64,000 bases of DNA from Plectosphaerella cucumerina. Its lineage: Eukaryota; Ascomycota; Sordariomycetes; Glomerellales; Plectosphaerellaceae. Of the stretch, positions 21,716 through 31,696 are shown in pieces; position 1 is the stretch's first letter, and every line of letters begins with the position of its first letter. Where the stretch lies: NCBI GenBank assembly GCA_020746995.1, contig JAGPXD010000003.1, positions 1,674,001 to 1,738,000 on the forward strand. The letters are read 5' to 3'. A model generated the notes under the pieces. The model was not told where the DNA came from. It ran no database searches and saw nothing but the letters and a program-made list of their open reading frames with translations. The position numbers and the translations under genes are program-made.

Positions 21716-23374
21716 ATGACGAGGCTTGGCCCGTTGACCGCACAGGCCCTGGTCAGTTTCCTCCCTTCGCACCTCCTCTTCTCGCAGGACCTCCCTAACC
21801 ATGATTCGCAGGGCCGGTCGCCGTACGACGATGAAGTCCTCAGGCCGGAGGCCGACGAAGAACCAACCTCCGACTCCGCCGCGGCGGCGGCCAACTCCCA
21901 GCAATACGATGGTCGCGGTCGACCAGTCAACCCCGAGACCCGACGGATGAACCGAGACATGATCCGCGCGCACAACGAGGTGATGCAGGTCATCGGCGTC
22001 GCCGAGCCCGACACGGGGCCGTCCCACGCGGAGCTCGAGGCCACACGCCGCTACATCGACTACGAAGAGGTCATGGGTCACCGTCTACTGCGCATTGGTC
22101 GCGCTCTTGAAGTCGCCGGCGTGTGGGGAGTTAATGGGTTCCGCGCCCGAATCCTTGTATACCGCCGCTACGCCGACATTTCCTTCTTCGACTTGTTCCA
22201 CCACGAGCGCGCACAGCGGTCCGTCGCGAGCACTTTTCTGACGGGCTTGCCAACATTTCTCGCCGGCCACGCTCTTAAAATGGCGACGCACTTCTGGACG
22301 CCCTTGCGCCGGCGCCGGCGAATGCTCAGCCCGGTGCTCGCTTACATCAGGGTGCACCTGCAGTTATACGTCTTTATGCAGCGCGTCGAGATCATCCCAG
22401 CAAGCAGGTGGTTCCCGTCGTGGAAGTTCTTCGTGCCGGGCTTGCCCTCATCTCCGATCCCCGCTCCGGCGCCGCCCGAGGATCTGTCGGCCGCATCGCT
22501 GCTACGATACGCTGGGGCCTGGGCCGTCAACGCGTTGCCCTTCGCCTCATTTGTCCTCTGGGGTCACATGTGGACGCGCGTCACCAGCTTCCTCTGGCAA
22601 GAGTTCTACGGTCGCCTCCCGAACACGGTGCATCACCGAAAGAACCTGCCCCCGACGCCGCCCGCAGCCGTCATGCCTGACATTGCGGACGATGAGCCCA
22701 GGCCACCAGCCGACGAGCCGCCTCAGCAGCACAGGGACGAGGTAGTTGAAGTGCCGGGCCAAGACACTACGCCCAACACGCCGCTGGTGCGGCGGCAGAG
22801 TGTTTTCTCTAGCCGCGGCGATGACTTTGGCAGCGACGACGAGGACGAGGGCGGCATCAGTGCGACGCTCATTAGCTTCGACGTCGAAGCTACTGATGCC
22901 ACGGACGCGCCGCCGGGGTTGTGGTCGGCAGAGTTGCGGCCTAGCGCAGGTGCCGACGGCGGCGGTGGTTCAGGATCTGGCGGAGGTCCTGCGGCGCCGC
23001 CCATCTATGTCGACACGATGCTCACGCGGCTGCCGGCCTGTCTGGCCTCGGACATTTTCACCGTCATCACGTCTTACGTTGTCGTGGCGCCGTACGAAGC
23101 TATGGCGCTGCGACTTGTGGCGCGGTCGTACCGCCAAAGTATGGGCCTGCCGTTTGACGACATCTACGAGCCAAACATCTTTCACAGCATCACCTGGCGC
23201 GGCGCCCTGAACTTTGTCGGCATCGAGCTTCTGCATCTTTCGATCGCGGGGGACCTGTGGGCCATGGTGACGCTGATGTCGCTGGTGCTGCACTTGACCG
23301 AGGACGAGTTTAAGGAGATGGATGCGGCGGCGGCGGCCGAGGTGCGGGCTGCTGCTGAAGACGGACCTGACTAG
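21716..23374 (+). CDS. Unknown fungal multi-pass membrane protein
   Basis: The open frame codes 552 residues. A likely 60-bp in-frame intron at 21752-21811 (GTCAGT donor, GCAG acceptor, CTAAC inside) would remove 20 residues and join ...LTAQAL to GRSPYDDEVL, giving 532. Seen: an acidic N-terminus, a helical stretch RRMNRDMIRAHNEVMQVIGV, then hydrophobic segments around STFLTGLPTFLAGHALKMATHFW, VLAYIRVHLQLYVFMQRVEII and AGAWAVNALPFASFVLWGHMW. An acidic and Pro-rich loop follows (about residues 300-410), then two more hydrophobic regions, LACLASDIFTVITSYVVVAP-like and GIELLHLSIAGDLWAMVTLMSL. The tail is Ala/Glu-rich. It resembles peroxisomal or organelle membrane proteins of fungi only in general layout, and I assign no family. 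The next gene on the right, mhf1, is convergent, with 154 bp between stops. Confidence 0.8.
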   Translation: MTRLGPLTAQALVSFLPSHLLFSQDLPNHDSQGRSPYDDEVLRPEADEEPTSDSAAAAANSQQYDGRGRPVNPETRRMNRDMIRAHNEVMQVIGVAEPDTGPSHAELEATRRYIDYEEVMGHRLLRIGRALEVAGVWGVNGFRARILVYRRYADISFFDLFHHERAQRSVASTFLTGLPTFLAGHALKMATHFWTPLRRRRRMLSPVLAYIRVHLQLYVFMQRVEIIPASRWFPSWKFFVPGLPSSPIPAPAPPEDLSAASLLRYAGAWAVNALPFASFVLWGHMWTRVTSFLWQEFYGRLPNTVHHRKNLPPTPPAAVMPDIADDEPRPPADEPPQQHRDEVVEVPGQDTTPNTPLVRRQSVFSSRGDDFGSDDEDEGGISATLISFDVEATDATDAPPGLWSAELRPSAGADGGGGSGSGGGPAAPPIYVDTMLTRLPACLASDIFTVITSYVVVAPYEAMALRLVARSYRQSMGLPFDDIYEPNIFHSITWRGALNFVGIELLHLSIAGDLWAMVTLMSLVLHLTEDEFKEMDAAAAAEVRAAAEDGPD

Positions 23375-23528
23375 ACGGGCGTGGGGGTGTAACAGTAGAT
23401 TAGGGTGTACGGTGGACGACCCAGGAGAGCCACCGACGGCTCATCACGATATTATGATACCCCAACTGTACCAATACAAAGACTAAAGAATTCGCTTTCA
23501 TCATTACAATCATACCGCATCGTCAGCC

Positions 23529-23976
23529 TCACCGCCCCGCCTTGCCCTTGCCCTTCCCGTTTTCGACCTTTTTCGCGTTGAGTTCATCGACGTAGTCCTT
23601 GACCAGGCCGTGGAGGTCTGGGTTCTTGCGGGCGAGGAGCAGGACATCGTCGGTGGTGACTGTCGACCTGCCGGCATGGCGGCTGAAGCTCTCGAGGTCG
23701 GTAGCCGTGGAGCCTGGGAAGTTAGGAGACCGGTCGTTAGGACATGAGAGGTGAAGGTTTGCCCACCGATCTGTTCCCACACCATCTCCGTCAGGGCGCC
23801 GATGAATTGGGGTGTGGCGTTGCGGTTCTTCTTCATGACCTCCTCGTCGACCATTTGGCCGACTGCGAACCAAAGGGCAGCCTTGAGGCGCTGGGGTGGG
23901 TCAGCGGTGGAAAAAAGGAGACAGGAAAAAGCCGGAGACTGACCTCGCTGTGCTCGTCTTTTGGTGAATCTGCCAT
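23529..23976 (-). CDS. mhf1: Histone-fold protein Mhf1 / CENP-S
   Basis: Pairs with Mhf2/CENP-X. The complex binds branched DNA with the Fml1/FANCM helicase and is also part of the constitutive kinetochore (CENP-T-W-S-X). Three exons: 23976-23944 (MADSPKDEHSE), 23890-23767 and 23713-23529; both introns are 53 bp with GT-AG ends. The product has 113 residues, the usual CENP-S size. The histone fold is clear: RLKAALWFAVGQMVDEEV, then RNATPQFIGALTEMVWEQIG, then TATDLESFSRHAGRSTVTTDDVLLLARKN, then PDLHGLVKDYVDELNAKK. The C-terminus is a short basic Lys/Gly tail. The first exon codes only 11 residues, so unspliced ORF calls would miss the true start. The gene is divergent from PGA2, about 1.1 kb away. 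Confidence 0.93.
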
Positions 23977-25074
23977 GGTGTCTGCAAGTGGTGAGGGTGA
24001 TGCTTGGGGTGATGTTCGCTGGGCTGAGGTCTCGGCCCACTTTACGCGTCAGAGCGACCGCGTCGCGGGGTTGGTTAGACCGCTAACTGGACAATCCCGC
24101 CCGCTGAATGGGGGGGGGCCCCTCGACTTGGGCGCTGGAGCACGACCACACAGCAGTGTTCAAGGGGCAAGATCCGTGACCGATTTCTCGAAGACCGCAT
24201 AATGAAGCTCAGCTCGGATCGAATAGATTTCAAGTTGATGTCCCTGAGGCGTTCAACAGCATTTTGGCTGCCAAGATGGTCGCGACTCGGGCAGATCTTC
24301 CAGAGGTCGCTCGAATACTTCAAGGAACCCTACCTATTGTACAGGTAGGCCAGGCCACTGGTTGACCCTGTGGCTTTTCCCTCGGCCTCAAGAATCTGGA
24401 TTTGTCTCATCTCTCAATAAGTGCCCAGCCATCGTAGTTCCGCGACGGCTGATGGACTGAGCTTGAAGGTATTGGATGGCGAGAGTCATGGTGAAGCATC
24501 CAATGACATCATTTGGAAAGGCCCTGACATTCCAGAACGGCAAGAACATGTCGGGTTAGCGCGCCCGTGTGCCGCCGAAGAACACCCAGCGCCTTGACCC
24601 GCCATCATCTCGGATTGTCATCTCGGTGGAAGTCATGCAAGAATCAGGCATGATGACCGCCGACATGAAAAATGCAGCGATATGACTGAATTATGGCTCT
24701 GTAGCTTGTGCGAAAATGGAAGATGAATCGATCTCCCGAGGCTGAGTGATCTTCCGCAGGTCGGGCAGGTGCCGAGTGACGGCTTACGGCATGTGGGCCC
24801 CGTTGCTGCTGCCGCCCGCCAGTCGGCGGCTCCGGTGCAAAAGACGGTGCCGACGCTTCCAGACCGGCGGAGCTCGAGCGCATGATCGCGACTTTTTTCT
24901 GTCCCGCCCAACAACAAAACCACAAATCATCCCGCCCGGTAATTCGCGCAGGCCCTCTTCCCAGCACCTAAAGACCATCTCTCCGACGCAACTCTCACGA
25001 GCCGACCCAAATCAAGCATTCTGCGAGAAAACAAACAAACTCTTCCCCACGATCCTCCCCACACAACCGCCAAG
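23977..25074. promoter_or_regulatory. Divergent promoter region between mhf1 and PGA2
   Basis: About 1.1 kb between divergent starts. The right 200 bp is rich in C, A and T on the + strand, as in many fungal 5' UTRs, and leads to ACCGCCAAG before the ATG at 25075. A G run at about 24112-24118 is the only other obvious feature. No gene was recognised. Confidence 0.5.
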
Positions 25075-25485
25075 ATGTCACAGATCCTCGACCGCACGGT
25101 CAACAACCTCCGCCAGAGCTTCGAGGATATCACGATGCAAAAGTTCATCCGCCTCGTCATCATCGTCGGCGCCTACGTCCTGCTGCGACCCTACCTCATG
25201 AAGCTCACCAGCCGGTCCCAAATGGACCAGCACGAGACGGAGCTCGACGACCCCAACGCGCCCAAGGCGAAGATCTCTCCCAACACGCTGCGCGGCCAGG
25301 TCGACATACCCGAGGACACGGACGACGAGGAAGATGCGGGCACGAGCTCGGCCGATTGGGGCAAGAAGGCGCGCAGGCGCCAGCGCGCGGTCATCAAGCA
25401 GCTGCTGGACGCTGAGGAGGACAGGCTCGCCAAGGCGCAGGAGGACGATGAGGACAAGGATATTGAGGAGTTCCTCGAGAAGTGA
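25075..25485 (+). CDS. PGA2: Pga2-family ER membrane trafficking protein
   Basis: Pga2 is a small ER/nuclear-envelope membrane protein needed in yeast for processing and transport of Gas1 and alkaline phosphatase. Single exon, 136 residues. Family features: an N-terminal amphipathic piece (LDRTVNNLRQSFEDITMQK), one transmembrane helix at about 22-42 (FIRLVIIVGAYVLLRPYLMKL), a polar acidic region with a DTDDEEDAG stretch, and a conserved basic-acidic helix (WGKKARRRQRAVIKQLLDAEE) ending in acidic IEEFLEK. The start sits in a good fungal context (CAAGATG). The SDR gene on the right is convergent, with 256 bp between stops. Confidence 0.82.
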   Translation: MSQILDRTVNNLRQSFEDITMQKFIRLVIIVGAYVLLRPYLMKLTSRSQMDQHETELDDPNAPKAKISPNTLRGQVDIPEDTDDEEDAGTSSADWGKKARRRQRAVIKQLLDAEEDRLAKAQEDDEDKDIEEFLEK

Positions 25486-25741
25486 GAAAAGGCGAGGGGA
25501 GGCGGAAAGATCCACTTCGGAAGATGGCAAGATTGCGAGGGCGAAATACAGTATAATTGAGAAAACCTCTGACCGAACGGGCTATGGTATGTTTTCGGCA
25601 CTTGACATGTCGCTAATCTCAGTGCCAGCCTCGCCTCTCACATCAGACGAGGCGTCCACGGGAGTCATACTTCCCGGCAGACATGTCGACGCCTTGCCGA
25701 CATCACCTGGCCTTTGCCCCCGCCTCATCAGATCACACGCC

Positions 25742-26509
25742 CTAGAACCCCTCCTGTGCCGGCCGCATGTCCAGCTCGTGCGTCCACAGCGAAGACGGCT
25801 GCTGCGCCAACCACAGATACGTCTGCCCAACATCCTCGGCACGCATGCTGCGTCCCGTGCGCACCGCCTCGCCGTCTTCGTCGGTAATAGCCCCGTTGGC
25901 AATGGCATGCACGACGTGCACGCCGAACTTGCTGTGCTCCTTTGCGATGGCCTGGGCAACCATGCGCGCGGCGGCACGGCTGGCTCCGTACGAGGCATAA
26001 TTTGTGTTTGTGCGCAGGGCGCCCAGGGTGCCGGTGAAGATGATGGTGCCCTTCTTCGCGCCGGCCGTGTCGGCGAGGGCTGTCTGTCCGCCATTTTGGT
26101 CATACATGGTGCGCAGGGCTTCTTGGGCAAAGGCGACGGCACCGGTGGTGTAGGTCTGCATGGTCTCGCTGAAGGCCTCAGGGGTCTCTTCCAGGAAGGG
26201 CTTGCGGGAGGAGTTCTTGACGTGGTAGATGGCGAGGGTCAGCTTCAGGTTGGCGAAGTCTGGGTGGGCAAGAATGTCGCGGAAGGCGGCGCGCAGGTTC
26301 TCAGGCTTGGTGTCTGTGGCGAAGGGGTGGAGGATGCCGCCGTTGGATGACTTGCGTAGGTCGGCAGCCAGAGAGGAGAGGCGGTCTGCGTCGCGGGCGA
26401 GAAGGGCGACGGCGAGGTTGCCTTGCTGGGGGTTGGCGAGGACGCGGGCGATGCCAGCGCCGGATGTTGGGCCGGCGCCGATGAGGATTGCAAGACCTTT
26501 GGGGGCCAT
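25742..26509 (-). CDS. Short-chain dehydrogenase/reductase-like protein with altered catalytic residues
   Basis: A Rossmann-fold SDR of 255 residues, single exon, starting at the ATG at 26509; an upstream in-frame extension of 18 codons looks like leader. The cofactor loop reads GAGPTSGAG at 11-19 in place of TGxxxGxG. The NNAG region is replaced by YHVKNSS (95-101). The active-site segment is FTGTLGALRTNTNYASYGASRAAARM (158-183): Tyr174 is present but the Lys four residues later is Arg178, and the usual Ser is Thr (159 or 161). This class of fungal SDR-like proteins often has a weakened catalytic triad, so activity is uncertain. No operon-like partner is visible. Confidence 0.85.
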   Translation of the reverse strand: MAPKGLAILIGAGPTSGAGIARVLANPQQGNLAVALLARDADRLSSLAADLRKSSNGGILHPFATDTKPENLRAAFRDILAHPDFANLKLTLAIYHVKNSSRKPFLEETPEAFSETMQTYTTGAVAFAQEALRTMYDQNGGQTALADTAGAKKGTIIFTGTLGALRTNTNYASYGASRAAARMVAQAIAKEHSKFGVHVVHAIANGAITDEDGEAVRTGRSMRAEDVGQTYLWLAQQPSSLWTHELDMRPAQEGF

Positions 26510-28361
26510 ATTCAGGTACGGTGTGGTGAAGTTTTGAGAGGGGCTTGCTTCTTGGTTGGGCACTTGATATCATCCTGTTCTCCAACCTCACCTATATAAG
26601 TCCATCACCACATGGCTGAGCTCATCCAGCTCGGGGTTAACATGGGAACACGATTGACGTCATGGATCACCAGCAACTGATGGCATCAACGTCGAACGCC
26701 TTCAATACCTTCACAATGTCTGTTTCGTCTCTTTTTCTCGGAAAAAAACACATCACATCGAGTACATCACGAGCATCCGGTCCACAACCCCGGGCTAACA
26801 CTGGAGCATGGCGGCTGCCTCCCCTCGTCGTCCAATGTACCGCACCCACAGAACGGCAACCAGCGGAAGCCGCCCCAACGGCTACCCCGCGAGTAAGGAC
26901 ACCCCGGGAGCCGCCCAAGCCGCAGGCGTGCGCTGTACGGCGGTCCACGACATCTGTCATGCATATGTAGGGGCCCTTAGAGCCCTGCGGGCGAGGGGAG
27001 ATCTCTTACGCGTCCCGCGTCCGGCGCCCCGAGTCTGCAGCGTGGGAGGAGTCCTGGGTGGGTAGTTGGGTAAGAGGGGTGGTCCGGATGCTCGAGGTTT
27101 GCAGTGCCATGCGGCCGGTGCTCGGAATGGCTTGCATGGGAGAGGGGGGGATGAGGCGTTGTCTCGGGGAGGGCGATGGGGTTGGTGGATATCGGGGGGC
27201 AAGATGTCTTCTGGGCGGTGGCACGGGGAGGTGAGTGAGGCCGAGGCGAGGACTTGATGGTGTCGACGGATTTGTGGCCGGGACGATGGTATTCGTGGGA
27301 TGGAGGGGGAGGCTTGGAAAAATGAAGACCAGGTCTTGGCCTTGAGAGTCAAGTGTACGACAGGATGACTTTCGGCGTGGTGTTGTGGACTTACTGGTTA
27401 TCCACAGCGGGCCCGGGGCGAGCTGCTAGAGAGTTCTCTCGGTAAACTGTTGACCACGTCGTCGAGTCCGGCCTGACGCCGTCTGACGGGCGGGAGGTTC
27501 CCTTGGTTCCCTCGCACCGCTCGAGTCCAAGATGGAGTCATCAGAATGGCGGGCGGGTCGTCGTGGTGCTTAGGTTGTGCTTGTTTTGGGGCCGGACAGT
27601 TCGTGTTTGTGTTTCTGGGCGGTTCGCCAGGGCCCACATCACCCAGCAACCGCCATCCACTGCCCGCGGTCTCGCCCTTCAGCTCCTCCTCCCCCTTTGG
27701 GTTCGTCACTCCCGCCCCTCTTCTGCTCTGACGACACTGGGCTGGACTGGACAAGGATGGACCGCACCCGGCCAAAACCTCCCCCCCCAAACACCGAATG
27801 CCCCCCCGCCCATCCTGCACCTGCAAACACCACCACCACCTCACACCACACAACCAGCAGCTGTGGATCATAAGGCTGGCCGCTTACAATCCATTGCACT
27901 TTTCGCCCGTCCTCCCCGTTGGTCGATCGAATAAGTACCCGGCTGCTTCTGCTTCGCCCTGCCCTAGGTACCTGTACCAGAACACAAAGCCCACCTGATC
28001 AGCCGCGGTACCCCCGCCATCTGCCCATCATACATCCATCCGACAAACCGCCCCCAATCCAAGCTTACCTACTCGACCGACCGACTTTCCGACCGCCCGA
28101 CTCGAAACCTCCCACCGCTCCTCTTTCCTACCGCCTTGTGCAGCCGCCGATTTCATTCGCATCTGACTCTTGCCGACGCCGAGCTACGTGTCTCGAGGCA
28201 ATACGCCGGCACCCTGCTTCCCGCTCCCGCTCCCGCTCGACGCTCGCCCGCGTCGCGACCATGACTTGCAGCGCCGGCCAGCCTTGAATTGTGTGTCAGC
28301 TCGAATATCTATCTCTTAATACACATCGCCGCGCCCCGAAACCCCGGGCGACACCGCGAGC
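26510..28361. promoter_or_regulatory. Divergent intergenic region between the SDR gene and the disordered-protein gene
   Basis: About 1.85 kb. The left part holds the SDR promoter. The right part, about 27640-28361, is strongly C/T/A-rich on the + strand with short CCCGCT and GACCGACC tracts, as expected for a long 5' UTR of the gene at 28362. ORFs on both strands in 26660-27930 are biased, overlapping and without motifs. None is called. Confidence 0.45.
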
Positions 28362-31149
28362 ATGGCTTCGCGAACCGATATCGATAGCCTCCTGCGGACC
28401 GGCTACTTCACCACCGCGCGGTCCAGGTCCCCCAGGCCGTAAGCCGATCCTTCCCCGCTGCCGCGCCGAGACGTCAGCCTCTGACTCTGACTCTTCTCAC
28501 AGTCCAAGCCCTCCCTACGAGCGGTCCTACGGTCGAAGAGCCTCCCCTCGACCCGACAACCATGTCCCGAGGTCCATGGCCCCGCGTCCCCCACCGCCAA
28601 CGGTCGAAGACGAGTCCGATGCACTGCTCAAGGAACATGGCAGCGTGGCCGATAGTACCCTCGAGGAACCTCCCTCGCGTGGAGATGTCGATCAGGCCAC
28701 TCTGATGGAGGAGGTTCACGAACATAACCCGGAACGTCGCTTCGTCGTCGTGCCCACCGCCGACGTCCCATCGGAAACCTCCCGCCGCGAGCGAAAGTCT
28801 CCAGTCAAGGAGCCTCCCAGAGTGCCACCCAAAGAGTCTTCCAGGGTGCCGTCCAGAGAGCCGACCAAGGTGCCGTCTAAGCAGCCGTCCTTTGACACGC
28901 CACCGCCTGTGCCTCCCAAGGGCAAAGCCTCGAAGGAGTATGAGGCCAACACGGCACGCCGATATGATACCACCAACCTGGCGGCAGAGCCCGCCGCTGC
29001 GGAGAAGAGGCCCAGCGCTGAGCGTCGCAGGAGCCGCCAGGATCTCCCGCAGATCGAGACAGACTTCAATATTGAACCCACAAAGGGCCACCACCGCACC
29101 CGGTCCTCGACATATGCCGATCAACCTCGCCCAGACTACTTCGCCGGCCAGAGCAAGCGCATGTCCACCAACGAGGATCTCTTGTCCCCGCAGGTCATCA
29201 AGCACACAACGGGTGGCCGTGACAAGATTTACTACGACTACTCGCGGCCCCAGCCAGCAAGGCCCCTCGCTCCTCAGAGAAGCCGCACGAACCTGGCCTC
29301 GGACAGGCGTGCCGACGACAGCTCCGGACGCCCGACGCAGTCACTCAGCCCCGGAGCCACCCGTCGCGCGGCCGCCGAGACGGAGGTGCCGCGCTCCAGC
29401 AAGCCCGCCTATGGAGATGTGCCCAGCGAGTCATCGCGTTACAGGACGGATCCGGAGAGGCGGAGGGAGAGGCGCAACTCGTACAGGCGAGAGTCGCCCC
29501 CGCCACGGGACGGGCGAGCCGACAGCAGCTCCAGCGGAGAGGGCGCCTCTTTGAAGCCCGCTCCCCCGTTGTCCTCCTCGAGACGAAGACAGTCAGCCGT
29601 CATCCACGACGACCGGCCTTCCCTGCAAGCGCCTGAACGTGAGAAGGCTGCGGCAACCAGCAGACGGTCAAGGTCACGTGCCCCGACATCACCATTGCCC
29701 TCGCCCAGCATCTCCAACGGCAGCTCATTCAGAAACGGTGGACCGCCCAGCCCGCGGGCCTCGGCTACCTTTCCCCTGGCTCGCGACAGCCGCGAGTCCT
29801 TGCCTTACCCAGATGACGAGCCGCCAAAATACGAGTCACTTCCGATGCGCGACGACCGGTATGCGCCGAGGTCTCGGGCTTCGCAGATGCAGAGCCCGGC
29901 CATGTCGATGCCGGCAATCATGCCCATCATGCCTGTCATGCCGTCCGAAGGGGACGGGCCATACAACCGGCCGATCGTGGCAACGCCCATTCAGGACCCG
30001 CGCATGTCTGCGTCGCAGCCAAACCTAGACAGCCCCTGGCCTCCTGTCTTTGACCCGGCCAAGGACGGCCTCAAGGTCGACAACTCCAACAGCGTCAGCT
30101 TCCGCCGCTACTCTGAGGACGTCGGCCGGGGCGGGCTCCCGGAGATCCCCGACTGTCCGCGCCGCAAGGGGGCCGCCGGCAAGGCGGATTGGTTGGCGCT
30201 ACCACGGTGCGACAACTTCAACATCTGCCCGACTTGTTACACGGGCGTGTTTGCCGAGTCGCCGTTCCGAAACGAGTTTGTGCCCATGCCGTTCCGGCCC
30301 GCCGACAAGCTGATTGTCTGCGACTTTGGGACGTCCCCCTGGTACCGCATCGCCTGGCTGCTGACCATTAAGAATGGTCAGCCAGACCTCAGGCTGTTCC
30401 ACCAGATTGCGCAGATCAACAACCTAGCCAACACCCAGCCGTGCCCCAAGGACCGCGAGTCGGTGCGGGTGTGGTACTCGATCCGGGACCCGCGCAAGCA
30501 GAGCACTCTGGCTGACTACACCGTGTGCTACGAGTGCTGCAAGACGATTGAGATCCTGCTGCCCAATCTGACGGGGGCATTCGTACCGCTGCAGACATCA
30601 GCAGTACCGTCGCTGAGCCGCTGCTCCATGCACTTCCACGCCACGCGCAAGCGGTTCGTGCTTTACTTTGACGCACTGGAGACGGCCTCGGACGAGGCGC
30701 TGGCAACCAAGAGCGCACCGGACATTGCGCGCCTGGCCCGCGTCATCGGCCGCCTGTCCATCTTCACAGAGTGTCACCAGGACCGGCCGGTGCGCGACCA
30801 GAACTGGCACGTCATGCAGTACGTACCAGAGTTCACCGTGTGCGGCGAGTGCTTCGAGGATGTGGTCAAGCCCGAGCTTGAGGAGGGCACCGTCGCGCGC
30901 GACTTTTACGCCAAGCCGCAGCGCCTACAAGTGGCCACATGCCAGCTATACTCGAAGCGGATGCGCGACGTCTTCATCAAGGCGTGCCGGCGCAGCGACC
31001 CCAAGTACCTCGAGTCGCGGGTGCTCGAGCGGCTCAAAGTCGAGCGCGACATCCAGACGCGGCTGCAGGTGCTGCAGCGATACGCGCAGGACGAGAGGGC
31101 GGAGCGGGAGATGGACAAGCTGATTGATGAGTGGCGGAAGTGGGAGTGA
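28362..31149 (+). CDS. Large fungal protein, disordered Ser/Arg/Pro-rich N-terminus and conserved Cys-containing C-terminal domain
   Basis: Exons 28362-28438 and 28503-31149; the 64-bp intron (GTAAGC donor, CACAG acceptor) joins MASRTDIDSLLRTGYFTTAR to a 907-residue frame. Function unknown; such proteins are often labelled as Ser/Arg-related matrix proteins in fungi, but that rests on composition only. Residues about 30-580 are disordered, rich in Ser, Pro, Arg, with RSRS-like clusters. Residues 128-155 hold an 8-residue tandem repeat, and PPPVPPKG just after it fits an SH3 ligand. From about 600 the sequence is folded: IPDCPRRKG, CDNFNICPTCYTGVF, FGTSPWYRIAWLLTIKNG, YTVCYECCKTIEILLP, FHATRKRFVLYFDALE and FTVCGECFEDVV. 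The paired Cys suggest metal binding. The end is a charged helix (QRYAQDERAEREMDKLIDEW). I start at ATG 28362 because the longer unspliced frame upstream has no such context. Confidence 0.82.
28807..28890 (+). repeat. 24-bp in-frame tandem repeat (8-residue unit, about 3.5 copies)
   Basis: Units at 28807-28830, 28831-28854 and 28855-28878, with a partial fourth, encode KEPPRVPP, KESSRVPS, REPTKVPS and KQPS. The consensus is (K/R)-E-x-x-(R/K)-V-P-x. It lies in the disordered half of the 907-residue protein. Confidence 0.85.
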
Positions 31150-31696
31150 GGCCCGGTGGATGAGAGGCGTGTTGAGGCCTAGGGCCAGTTGCTACATATG
31201 ACGATGGCCATGTTGGGGCATATGATTGACGACCAGGATACCAGATACAGGACATGTAGATGAAAATGCAGGACTTTTGGGTAGCAAGCTGGTCCGTGAA
31301 GCTGTCGTCGGATTGTGGTGTGGCTGGAGCGGCGGAAAGCCAGGAGGCGCACAGTGCCACGCCCCAGTGCCTCTCTCGGTGTGGACGTTGCGCCCCCACT
31401 GAGCACGTGACCACTCCACCCTCGCTAAGAAAAAAGGTACGTACCGCCTAGGGTCTGGCCGGGCGGGCGAGCCCACCACCGCAATTTTTCGAGGTTGTGT
31501 GGAAAAATCCCAACCCGCGAAGACTTGCAACCCTTCACTCCCCCCGTCACTAACCACAGCAGCACGTCCACCTGCGCCCGAGGTACGATTGCAATTCCTG
31601 GCCCCAACGTCGAGCCTTTGCAGAAATTTATCTCAACCATCGACAAGAAGAAGAAGACTAACAACAACCAACACACAGGGTCCGACGAATTTCACA
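31150..31696. promoter_or_regulatory. Promoter and leader of the ribosomal protein uL4 gene
   Basis: About 550 bp. Left part: 3' UTR of the preceding gene. From about 31500 the + strand has C-rich tracts (ACCCTTCACTCCCC) and then AACAACAACCAACACACAGGG before the ATG at 31697. The latter may be the end of a 5' UTR intron (AACACACAG), which I could not fix. Confidence 0.4.

Noticed and set aside
26662..27352. Overlapping ORFs of about 100-130 codons on both strands
   Set aside because: No motif, no splice set and biased composition; they lie in a divergent promoter region.
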